DNA from: Mycobacterium sp. 852002-51163_SCH5372311
Lineage (GTDB): Bacteria; Actinomycetota; Actinomycetes; Mycobacteriales; Mycobacteriaceae
Assembly: GCF_001667115.1 (NCBI RefSeq)
Contig: NZ_LZIJ01000073.1
Span: 30,296-94,295 of the forward strand
DNA length: 64,000 nt
Direction: 5' to 3'
Within the stretch, counting starts at the first letter, position 1. Each line of letters begins with the position of its first letter. Both the position numbers and the translations under genes were made by a program. The notes under the pieces are model-generated. The model searched no databases and was not told where the DNA came from. It saw only the letters and a program-made list of their open reading frames with translations. Positions 17,469-24,775 of this stretch are shown here, piece by piece.

Positions 17469-18277
17469 ACGGCCAGGTGATGGCGGCGCTGTTCTTGTCG
17501 CTTGCCCTCTTCATGCTTTCGTCGTCCCCGCGGCGCCGGCTCACCGTTTCGGCGCTCGACGGTCGGCACCTCCGGTTGGCGGGCGCCCGCTGCGCGGGCC
17601 GCATCGCGGTGGGATGTTCCGCGGTCGCCGGCGTCGCCTTGCTGCCCTTGACGACGGTTCTCGCCGGCGCGGTGCTGGGCGCCACCGCCACAGTGCGCCG
17701 CCGCCGTGGCCACCGAATCCGCCGGGCGACCGCCGAGGGCCAGACCTTGGAAACCGCGCTGGATGTGCTGGTCGGCGAACTGCGCGTGGGCTCGCATCCG
17801 GTGCACGCATTCGACGTCGCGGCGGACGAGACCCACGGCGCGGTTGCCGCGTCGTTGCGCGCCGTCGCGGCTCGGGCCAGATTGGGCGCCGATGTTGCGG
17901 CGGGTCTGCGCGGTGCGGCCGGCTCCTCGGCCCTGCCCTCGCAGTGGGAGCGGCTAGCCGTGTGCTGGCAGCTGGCCACCGACCATGGGTTGGCCATCGC
18001 GACTTTGATGCGCGCCGCACAACGAGACATCGCCGAGCGGCAACGATTCGCGGCACGGGTGGCATCGGGAATGGCCGGCGCTCGCGCTACCGCTGCCATC
18101 CTGGCCGGCCTGCCGGTGCTCGGGGTGCTGCTCGGCCAACTGATCGGGGCCCGGCCGCTGACGTTCTTGCTGAGTGGCCACGCGGGCGGGTGGCTGCTGG
18201 TGGTGGGGTCGACACTCGCTTGCCTGGGACTGCTTTGGTCGGACCGCATTACCGAGCGAGCGGGAGCCGAGGCATGA
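17465..18277 (+). CDS. tadB: Tad inner-membrane platform protein TadB
   Basis: A type II secretion F-domain protein of 270 residues. It has an N-terminal membrane pair (VMAALFLSLALFMLS and VAGVALLPLTTVLAGAVLG), a cytoplasmic helical T2SF domain (about 90-200) and two C-terminal membrane helices. Start GTG overlaps the tadA stop by four bases, and its own stop overlaps the tadC ATG, a sign of coupled translation. Confidence 0.9.
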   Translation: MNGQVMAALFLSLALFMLSSSPRRRLTVSALDGRHLRLAGARCAGRIAVGCSAVAGVALLPLTTVLAGAVLGATATVRRRRGHRIRRATAEGQTLETALDVLVGELRVGSHPVHAFDVAADETHGAVAASLRAVAARARLGADVAAGLRGAAGSSALPSQWERLAVCWQLATDHGLAIATLMRAAQRDIAERQRFAARVASGMAGARATAAILAGLPVLGVLLGQLIGARPLTFLLSGHAGGWLLVVGSTLACLGLLWSDRITERAGAEA

Positions 18278-18873
18278 GTACCGCGGCGGTTTTGTTGGCC
18301 GTGGCGTTGTGGACCGGCGCCGGCCCCTCGATGGTGCGGGCGCGAGCCAGGAGACCGGTCCGCGCACACACCCGGCAGGGCCCGCTGCACCGCACGAAAC
18401 GCGGTGCGGACCCGCTGGCGGTGGCCTCCAGCCTCGACGTGCTGGCGGTCTGCCTGACGGCCGGCATGGCGGTGTCGGCCGCAGCGGCGGCGACCGCGCC
18501 GTCCGCGCCACCAAAATTGGCCTCGGTGCTCCGTCGGGCTTCCGATCTGCTGGCGCTGGGAGCCGACCCGGCAGTGGCCTGGTCGTCGCCGCGGGATCTG
18601 CCCGCCGACTCGGTGGATCCGCAGATCGATGCGCTGCTGCGGTTGGCCAGGCGTTCGGCGTCTTCGGGTTCGGCGCTGGCCGCCGGCGTCGCGGAACTGG
18701 CCGATCAGTGCCGCAGCGACGCTGCACACGCGGCCGCCGCGGCCGCCGAGCGAGCCGGGGTGCTGATCGCCGGACCCCTTGGACTGTGCTTTCTGCCGGC
18801 GTTCGTGTGTCTGGGCATTGTTCCGGTGGTCGCCGGCTTGGCCGGCGACCTTCTTCAATCGGGACTGCTGTGA
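18274..18873 (+). CDS. tadC: Tad inner-membrane platform protein TadC
   Basis: A short T2SF-domain protein of 199 residues, partner of TadB. It starts with one membrane helix (AAVLLAVALWTGAGPSMV), then a basic stretch, a helical domain with LDVLAVCLTAGMAVSAA, and a C-terminal membrane helix (GPLGLCFLPAFVCLGIVPVVAGLAG, beyond residue 165). ATG overlaps the tadB stop (ATGA). Confidence 0.88.
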   Translation: MSTAAVLLAVALWTGAGPSMVRARARRPVRAHTRQGPLHRTKRGADPLAVASSLDVLAVCLTAGMAVSAAAAATAPSAPPKLASVLRRASDLLALGADPAVAWSSPRDLPADSVDPQIDALLRLARRSASSGSALAAGVAELADQCRSDAAHAAAAAAERAGVLIAGPLGLCFLPAFVCLGIVPVVAGLAGDLLQSGLL

Positions 18874-18906
18874 ATAGAGATGAAGACCGACCAAAAGGAG
18901 AAAGTC

Positions 18907-19110
18907 TTGGTAATCAACATGTTTCGGGTGTTCGTGGCGCGCATGACGCTGCTTGCCACCGACGAGTCCGGGATGTCCACAGTCGAGTACGCGATCGGGA
19001 CCATCGCGGCGGCGGCCTTCGGTGCGATCCTTTACTCCGTCGTCACCGGTCATTCCATCGTGTCAGCGCTGACCAACATCATCGGTCGCGCGCTCAACAC
19101 GAAGGTCTAG
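18907..19110 (+). CDS. flp: Flp-type pilin, DUF4244 (Rv3656c-like)
   Basis: The probable major pilin, 67 residues. The signature DESGMSTVEYAIGTIAAAAFGAI includes the Gly/Met processing site and the Glu at +5 of type IV/Flp pilins, followed by a single hydrophobic helix. TTG is chosen as start because AGGAG lies about six bases upstream; ATG at 18919 or 18880 are alternatives. No prepilin peptidase gene is in the window. Confidence 0.88.
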   Translation: MVINMFRVFVARMTLLATDESGMSTVEYAIGTIAAAAFGAILYSVVTGHSIVSALTNIIGRALNTKV

Positions 19111-19112
19111 CT

Positions 19113-19436
19113 GCGAGTGCCGGCGCGAGCACGGTCGAGGCGGCACTGGGAATCGCCGCATTGGTCGTGGTGCTGGTGTTGTGCCTGGCCGGGATCACCG
19201 CGGTGTCGATGCAGGTGCGCTGTATCGATGCCGCCCGCGAGGCAGCCCGGCTGTCGGCGCGCGGCGACGAACACGCGGGCGTCGCCGCAGCGCGGCGCAT
19301 CGCCCCGGGCGGCGCGCAGATCCAGGTACGCCGCGACGGCGACTTCATGGTCGCCACCGTGGTCGCGCACTCAAAGCTGTTGCCTAAGTTGGGCATTGCG
19401 GCCAAAGCGGTATCGGCAGCCGAACCGGCGGGATGA
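19113..19436 (+). CDS. tadE: TadE-like minor pilin (Rv3655c-like), start codon unresolved
   Basis: The reading frame following flp encodes AASAGASTVEAALGIAALVVVL, a classic TadE N terminus with Gly, Ala-Ser-Thr-Val-Glu and a membrane helix, then a Cys-containing pseudopilin body ending SAAEPAG (about 107 residues). No ATG, GTG or TTG occurs in this frame between the flp region and the middle of the membrane helix (TTG at 19161), which is too late to retain the Glu signature. The start given is simply the first full codon after the flp stop. A rare start codon or frameshifting from flp is possible. Confidence 0.72.
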   Translation, partial: ASAGASTVEAALGIAALVVVLVLCLAGITAVSMQVRCIDAAREAARLSARGDEHAGVAAARRIAPGGAQIQVRRDGDFMVATVVAHSKLLPKLGIAAKAVSAAEPAG

Positions 19437-19761
19437 TCTCGGCTCGGCCACGTTGGTCGCGGCGGCTATGGTCGCCGTCCTGCTGTCCGTTACGGGCGCC
19501 GGTGCGTATCTCGGCTCGGTCGTGGTGGCACGGCACCGAGCGCAGGCGGCGGCCGACCTGGCCGCTCTGGCGGGCGCGGCGCGACTACCTTCGGGCGTTG
19601 CGGCGGCCTGCGATCTGGCGACCGCAGTGGCCCTGGCGATGCGTGTCGACGACGCCGTATGCCGGGTAGACGGCCTCGACGTGGTGGTAACGGTCCGGGT
19701 CGCTGTCGCCTTCGCCGGCGCGGCGCAGGCGGCGGCGCGGGCCGGGCCGGTTTCGAGGTAG
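19396..19761 (+). CDS. TadE-like secretion-neighbourhood protein (Rv3654c-like)
   Basis: A small pseudopilin-like protein, about 121 residues. The frame contains DDLGSATLVAAAMVAVLLSV, a Gly-Ser-Ala-Thr processing-like site and membrane helix, followed by VVARHRAQAAADLAALAGAARL, a family hallmark of helicase/secretion-neighbourhood TadE-like proteins. TTG at 19396 is the only in-frame start that keeps this region and would give a strongly basic leader (RPKRYRQPNRR), but it overlaps tadE by 41 bases and lacks a clear ribosome site. ATG at 19468 would cut into the membrane helix. Confidence 0.68.
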   Translation: MRPKRYRQPNRRDDLGSATLVAAAMVAVLLSVTGAGAYLGSVVVARHRAQAAADLAALAGAARLPSGVAAACDLATAVALAMRVDDAVCRVDGLDVVVTVRVAVAFAGAAQAAARAGPVSR

Positions 19762-19769
19762 CTCGTTCG

Positions 19770-20813
19770 TCAGGTGTCGTCGGTGTCGTCGGTGCCCGGA
19801 GCCAGATTCGCGTCGGCGAGTTCTTCGTCGGTGGGCCGTCGCAGCGACACCAATCCGGCGAACGTGTCCGGTTCCAGCTCTACCCGATTGACCGTCACAT
19901 GCATCGGCACCCAAGCGCCACGGTCGCCGGGCAGGCGCAACACCCGGGATGTGGCGCCGCCGACGAATTCCGAAGTCATGGACGACTTCAGATGCTCGTC
20001 GTCGGGATGCACCCGCGGCCGGTCGGGGTCGCTGCCACGCCAGTCGTAGAAGGGGCAGGGGTCGTCGAGCCACTTCAACAGGGTCCAGTTGTTGGGGTCG
20101 ACCAACGCCCGGTGCACCCCGGGCTGGGCCAATCCGTTCAAGATCTGCTGTGCCAGTCGATCGACCGGCAGTGGCGCCCCTTCGAGTTCGCCCCGCCAGT
20201 TCATCCCGCGCGAAATTAAGTGGTCGCGACCGTCCGGCCCCGGTTCCACCGCGGTGCGCGCGACGAAGCCCACCCGAATCGGCTCGCCCTGCCAATCGGT
20301 GATATCCCAGCTGCTGCAAAGGGTTTGACCGGGCTCGGCTTTGATCGCCAACGCCAGTACCTTGCTCTCGTTGGGATTGAGATCGCGCGATGGCAGATCC
20401 TCCGCGAAGGCCCTGCCATGAGTGGCCTCGACCGCCGGATTTTTGCCGCTGTTTTCCAGCGACTCCGGAGTATCGGTGGCCATGCCCAAGGTCAGGTCCC
20501 ACTTGAGTGGGCCGGGGACCGGCCGCTCCGGCGGATCCGTGCCGGCGGGCCCGCTCCAGACGTGCACGCCGTGCATGCGGCCGTCGGACATCACCACTGG
20601 TTCGGTGCGGATGACGCGGTCGCTCTTGGGGGTGATGCTGGTCAGGCTCTGGCCAGTTTGCACGGACTCGGCGATCGCCGTACGGACCGCGGAGAGGTAG
20701 GGACTTCGTCGCAGGAACGCGGTTATCGGAACGAGGTTCTTCGGTTGACGCCCCTGCGCTACCACGGCGGGTTCGTCGCCCAGCGTCTCCACGAGCAGCC
20801 AGTCGTGGGCCAT
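19770..20813 (-). CDS. Conserved mycobacterial tandem sensor-domain protein (Rv3651-like)
   Basis: A soluble 347-residue protein starting MAHDWLLVETLGDEPAV. In mycobacteria this family (DUF5593/DUF5628) is described as a tandem GAF/PAS-like ligand-sensor fold (known, from memory); the sequence shows no catalytic motif or output domain. The acidic tail ends GTDDTDDT. The ATG is fixed by TAAACT seven bases upstream. The gene converges on the Tad operon with only eight bases between the stops. Function unknown. Confidence 0.85.
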   Translation of the reverse strand: MAHDWLLVETLGDEPAVVAQGRQPKNLVPITAFLRRSPYLSAVRTAIAESVQTGQSLTSITPKSDRVIRTEPVVMSDGRMHGVHVWSGPAGTDPPERPVPGPLKWDLTLGMATDTPESLENSGKNPAVEATHGRAFAEDLPSRDLNPNESKVLALAIKAEPGQTLCSSWDITDWQGEPIRVGFVARTAVEPGPDGRDHLISRGMNWRGELEGAPLPVDRLAQQILNGLAQPGVHRALVDPNNWTLLKWLDDPCPFYDWRGSDPDRPRVHPDDEHLKSSMTSEFVGGATSRVLRLPGDRGAWVPMHVTVNRVELEPDTFAGLVSLRRPTDEELADANLAPGTDDTDDT

Positions 20814-20820
20814 GCCGACA

Positions 20821-20826
20821 AGTTTA
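20821..20826 (-). promoter_or_regulatory. -10 element of a leaderless transcript
   Basis: TAAACT on the reverse strand stands seven bases before the ATG at 20813, and no Shine-Dalgarno sequence is present. Confidence 0.5.
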
Positions 20827-21030
20827 CGGGCCGGAGCCAGGATCAGGCCCGAAGCGGGTCGCCGCATCGACCGGGTTCGTGCGGCCCACGGAATTTGCGC
20901 AGACCACCGGAAACGGAGTAATTTCCTCTGCGCCCGCATCGTCGGGCTTACGAGCGGATCGTGTTTTCCGACTGCTCGTCGTCCCGTGGAGGTCGACCGT
21001 CGAGGGGTCGGTCGCCATCCTCCGGGTTCC

Positions 21031-23346
21031 TTATCGTGATTCGCCGGCCAGCGCGGCGAGCACCAACCGCAGCACCTGCACGGCACCGGCCTTGTCCAAT
21101 GGGTCGTTGCCGTTGCCGCACTTGGGCGACTGCACACATGACGGACATCCGCCCGGGCATTCACATGCCTCGATGGCCGCGGCGGTCGCACCCAGCCAGG
21201 TGCTGGCCTGGCGGAAGCCACGTTCGGCGAATCCCGCCCCGCCCGGGTAGCTGTCGTAGACGAAAACACTGGGCAGGCCGTCGGGCCCGATTGCGGTGGA
21301 CATGCCGCCGATGTCGCCGCGGTCGCAGCTGGCCACCAACGGCAGCAGTCCGATGGCGGCGTGCTCGGCGGCGTGCAGCGACCCGGGGATGCGCGGTAGC
21401 TCAATATTGTTGTCTAACAGGGCCTCCGGGGTAACGGTGTACATGACGGCGGTGGTGGGCAAGGTGTGCTTGGGCATGTCCAATTCGGTGAAGTCGATCA
21501 CCTCCCCGGTCAGCCGCCGACGCAAATAGCCGACGACTTGATGGGTGACGGTCACGGGCACCAGCCCTAGAGTGACTTCGCCGAACGGTAAGCGCTCCCC
21601 GATACCGGTGACCGAGATGTCGGTGACTTCTCGCGCGAACGTCGCGTAGCCGGGGTCCCCAGCGTGCACGAAAGCGATCCCGTCCTCGATATCCAGCGAG
21701 TCGACGAGGTAGGTCTCGCCCTGATGCAGGTACACCGCCCCCGGATGAACCGTGGCCGGAGCCTGACCGAGACCGACACTGCCCAACAGCCGTCCGGTTT
21801 CGGCCTCCACGATCATGATCTGCTCGCCCGTCGAACCCCGGATGTCCACCGCGGCGTGAGGTTCGACGCCGGGCGCCGGAAAATACCTGCCGTTGCGCCG
21901 CCGCAGGAGCCCGTCGTCGACCAGGTTTTCGGCTACCTGCTCGGCACCCAACGCTCTGACCTCGGCCTCATCGAGGGGCAATTCGGTTGCTGCACAGAGC
22001 AACTGGGGTCCCAGAAGGTAAGGGTTGGCGGGATCGATCACGGATCGCTCGACCGGTTTGTCCAGCAGCGCCGCTGGATGGTGCACCAGAAACGTGTCCA
22101 GCGGGTCGTCGCGGGCGATCAGCATCACCAGCGCGCCCTGTCCGCGCCGGCCGGACCGCCCCGCCTGTTGCCAGAACGAAGCGACTGTCCCCGGAAACCC
22201 GGCGAGCACCACCGCGTCCAGGCCGGCGATGTCGACACCCAATTCCAGGGCGTTGGTCGTGGCCAAACCGCGCAGCCTGCCCTCGGCCAGCGCATGCTCG
22301 AGGGCTGTGCGGTCTTCGGCGAGATAACCGGCTCGATAGGACGCCACCGTCTTGGACAGCTCTGGAGCGATGTCGTCCAACCGGGATTGGGTGCCCAGTG
22401 CGGTCAGCTCGGCGGCACGCCGCGACCGGACGAACGTCAGGGTCTGGGCTCCTTCGGCGATCAGGTCGGCCATCACCCGGGCGGCCTCGGCACCCGCGGA
22501 CCGTCGCACCGGGGCGCCGTTCTCACCGGTCAGGTCGGTACGCAGCGCAGGCTCCCACAGCGCGAGGGTGCGGGCCCCCTGCGGCGAGCCGTCCTCGGTC
22601 ACCTCCGCGACCGGGCGGCCGATGAGTTCGGCGGCCGTCGCGCCCGGCGATGCCGTCGTCGCGCTCGCGAAGATCACCGTGGGCTCGGCCGAATAACGCG
22701 CGCACAACCGCAGCAGGCGACGCAGCACCATCGCCACGTTCGAGCCGAAAACACCGCGGTAGTAATGACATTCGTCGACAACCAGGTAGCGAAGACGGCG
22801 CAGCAGCCCCGCCCAGCGGGCATGGTTGCGCAGTATCGACAAGTGGACCATGTCGGGGTTGGAGAACAGCCATCGAGAGCGTTCGCGGGCGAACCGGCGC
22901 ACCTCGGTGGGACTGTCGCCGTCGTAGGCCGTGGGAGCGACGTCGGCCATCCGCGGGATGGCGGTGGTCAGGGCGTGTGCGGCGCGCAACTGATCGTGGC
23001 CGAGCGCTTTCGTCGGCGACAGGTACAGCACCCGGGCCGTGGGGTCGGTCGCCAGCGCGTTGAGGACGGGGAGTTGATACGCCAACGATTTTCCCGACGC
23101 GGTACCGGTGCTCACCACCACATGACGGCCGGCGTGCGCCAGCTCGGCCGCCTCGAACTGGTGGGACCACGGAGCGACGATGCCGCGCTCGCCGAACGCC
23201 CGAATCACCTCGGGCTCGGCCCAGTGCGGCCACTGGTGGGGCCGGCCGCTGCGCGCCGGCAGCTCGGCGACATGGCGCAACGGACGCTCGCCCGGTGGAG
23301 TGCCGGCGAGCGCGACCGTCAGCAGTTCGCTGCCGAAACTCGCCAT
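21031..23346 (-). CDS. DEAD/DEAH-box helicase with DUF1998 zinc domain (MrfA/Hrq1-like, Rv3649-like)
   Basis: A superfamily 2 helicase of 771 residues. Motif I is STGTASGKSLAYQLP, motif II is VVDECHYYRG (DECH), the motif III-like element is FASATTASP, and motif VI is QQAGRSGRRG. The C-terminal domain holds four Cys in CECPGGCPSCVQSPKCGNG, the zinc site typical of DUF1998 helicases. B. subtilis MrfA and yeast Hrq1 of this type repair crosslinks or bulky damage (known for the family); a repair role here is inference. SD-like GGAAAGG precedes the ATG. Divergent from cspA. Confidence 0.93.
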   Translation of the reverse strand: MASFGSELLTVALAGTPPGERPLRHVAELPARSGRPHQWPHWAEPEVIRAFGERGIVAPWSHQFEAAELAHAGRHVVVSTGTASGKSLAYQLPVLNALATDPTARVLYLSPTKALGHDQLRAAHALTTAIPRMADVAPTAYDGDSPTEVRRFARERSRWLFSNPDMVHLSILRNHARWAGLLRRLRYLVVDECHYYRGVFGSNVAMVLRRLLRLCARYSAEPTVIFASATTASPGATAAELIGRPVAEVTEDGSPQGARTLALWEPALRTDLTGENGAPVRRSAGAEAARVMADLIAEGAQTLTFVRSRRAAELTALGTQSRLDDIAPELSKTVASYRAGYLAEDRTALEHALAEGRLRGLATTNALELGVDIAGLDAVVLAGFPGTVASFWQQAGRSGRRGQGALVMLIARDDPLDTFLVHHPAALLDKPVERSVIDPANPYLLGPQLLCAATELPLDEAEVRALGAEQVAENLVDDGLLRRRNGRYFPAPGVEPHAAVDIRGSTGEQIMIVEAETGRLLGSVGLGQAPATVHPGAVYLHQGETYLVDSLDIEDGIAFVHAGDPGYATFAREVTDISVTGIGERLPFGEVTLGLVPVTVTHQVVGYLRRRLTGEVIDFTELDMPKHTLPTTAVMYTVTPEALLDNNIELPRIPGSLHAAEHAAIGLLPLVASCDRGDIGGMSTAIGPDGLPSVFVYDSYPGGAGFAERGFRQASTWLGATAAAIEACECPGGCPSCVQSPKCGNGNDPLDKAGAVQVLRLVLAALAGESR

Positions 23347-23638
23347 TTCAGGCCTTTCCGCGCGTGTCTAGCCGGGTGTCGGTATGACGCGGACGTAAAT
23401 TCACCATCCCTTCGACTGCCAAGGAGCTGTCGCCGACGCGTTGAACATGGTTGACTAATCCCGGTCGCAGCTTCTGTGTTCGTGTCAAACTTTCGCAGGA
23501 TCGACGTTGCGGCCGCGGTTCCTGCGAGGTTATCGGTCGGGTGAAGTTCCGGCGACTCCGCGAGGTATGGCGGTCGCAGCTGGCCCGGGGCACCGAAAGG
23601 CGGTGCACCGCACCCAGAAGAAAAGGAAAGATCGAGAA
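23347..23638. promoter_or_regulatory. Intergenic region between helicase and cspA with a long cspA leader
   Basis: A 292-base stretch between divergent genes without a credible ORF. The last part runs into the cspA ribosome site AAAGGAAAG. Cold-shock genes often carry long structured leaders, so most of this stretch may be 5' UTR; no single conserved motif was recognised. Confidence 0.4.
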
Positions 23639-23842
23639 ATGCCACAGGGAACTGTGAAGTGGTTCAACGCGGAGAAGGGGTTCGGCTTTATCGCCCCTGA
23701 AGATGGTTCCGCGGATGTGTTTGTCCACTACACGGAGATCCAGGGTTCGGGCTTCCGCACCCTTGAAGAAAACCAGAAGGTCGAGTTCGAGATCGGCCAC
23801 AGCCCTAAGGGCCCCCAGGCCACCGGCGTCCGTTCCGTCTAA
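23639..23842 (+). CDS. cspA: Cold-shock protein A
   Basis: A nucleic-acid-binding protein of one cold-shock domain, 67 residues: [18 protein letters not shown] with RNP1 (KGFGFI) and RNP2 (VFVHYTEI). It acts as an RNA chaperone. ATG follows AAAGGAAAGATCGAGAA. The adjacent terminator makes it a monocistronic unit. The homologue is Rv3648c. Confidence 0.97.
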   Translation: MPQGTVKWFNAEKGFGFIAPEDGSADVFVHYTEIQGSGFRTLEENQKVEFEIGHSPKGPQATGVRSV

Positions 23843-23860
23843 GCGGGCAGAAGCTGACGA

Positions 23861-23893
23861 AACCCCCCGGCGCGATCCGGGGGGTTTTCGTTT
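23861..23893 (+). terminator. Rho-independent terminator of cspA
   Basis: The arms AACCCCCCGG and CCGGGGGGTT surround a six-base loop and are followed by TTCGTTTT. It begins 18 bases after the cspA stop. Confidence 0.92.
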
Positions 23894-23960
23894 TGGTCCA
23901 TCCGGCGCGAGGCAGCACCGCCGCGCCGAAAACTTCAAGCCGCAGCTCGGCTCGCTGGCC

Positions 23961-23966
23961 TACTGT
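23961..23966 (+). promoter_or_regulatory. -10 element of a leaderless transcript
   Basis: TACTGT is seven bases before the GTG start at 23974 and no Shine-Dalgarno sequence is seen; a leaderless start is likely. Confidence 0.5.
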
Positions 23967-23973
23967 CGGTGAC

Positions 23974-24564
23974 GTGAGCCAGCTTTCCTTCTTCACCGCA
24001 GAGTCGGTACCGCCCGCGGTCGCCGATCTCGCCGGTGTGCTGGCGGCCACTGGTCAGATCGTGCTTGTCACCAGCGGCGATATTCAGGGCGCCCGGCTCT
24101 CGGTGGTGGTCGAGCAGCCCTGGCGCGCAGAGGCGCTGGCCGAGATGATCCGCGAAGCCGGTTTGGCGCCCGAGATCACCCGCACCGAGGAAGACACCCC
24201 GCTGGTCAGGACGGAAGTCAGCCCGCTGTTGCGCCCGATCGCCGCCGAATGGACGCGTGGCGCGGTCAAGACGGTGCCGCCGCGCTGGCTGCCGGGCCCG
24301 CGGGAACTGCGAGCGTGGACCCTGGCGGCGGGAAGCCCAGAGGCCGACCGCTACCTGCTGGGTCTGGATCCACACGCGCCGGACACCCATTCGCCGCTCG
24401 CGTCGGCGTTGATGCGGGTCGGCATCGCGCCTACTTTGATCGGCACTCGCGGAGCTCGGCCCGCCCTGCGGATCAGCGGCCGACGCCGGCTATCGCGCCT
24501 GGTAGAGAACGTAGGGGAACCGCCTGATAGCGCGGACGCGTTGTCGCAGTGGCCGCGGGTTTAG
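23974..24564 (+). CDS. Conserved mycobacterial protein (Rv3647c-like)
   Basis: A soluble 196-residue protein, MSQLSFFTAESVPPAVADLAG, conserved between cspA and topA in mycobacteria. No catalytic motif or membrane segment is visible. The central part has alternating short strands and helices (GQIVLVTSGDIQGARLSVVVEQPW), suggesting an alpha/beta fold. The C terminus is basic (RLSRLVENVG). GTG is chosen from the TANNNT spacing. Function unknown. Confidence 0.82.
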   Translation: MSQLSFFTAESVPPAVADLAGVLAATGQIVLVTSGDIQGARLSVVVEQPWRAEALAEMIREAGLAPEITRTEEDTPLVRTEVSPLLRPIAAEWTRGAVKTVPPRWLPGPRELRAWTLAAGSPEADRYLLGLDPHAPDTHSPLASALMRVGIAPTLIGTRGARPALRISGRRRLSRLVENVGEPPDSADALSQWPRV

Positions 24565-24775
24565 CGGTCCGCCGGCATCCCCATTACGGGGAGTCGGTGT
24601 GCACCCAGTTTGCGCGGGCCCACCAAAGGGTGCGAAATTGTCAGGTGCCCGCAGGCGGAGGGACGCCGACGGACCCGGATCTCCTGGATTGCATCTGCAC
24701 CTCAGGGCCGACCGTTATCCCTGCTACGGGTGGTCCCGTCGGGGGCCGGAACACAGAGATGGAGCGTAAGCGCAG

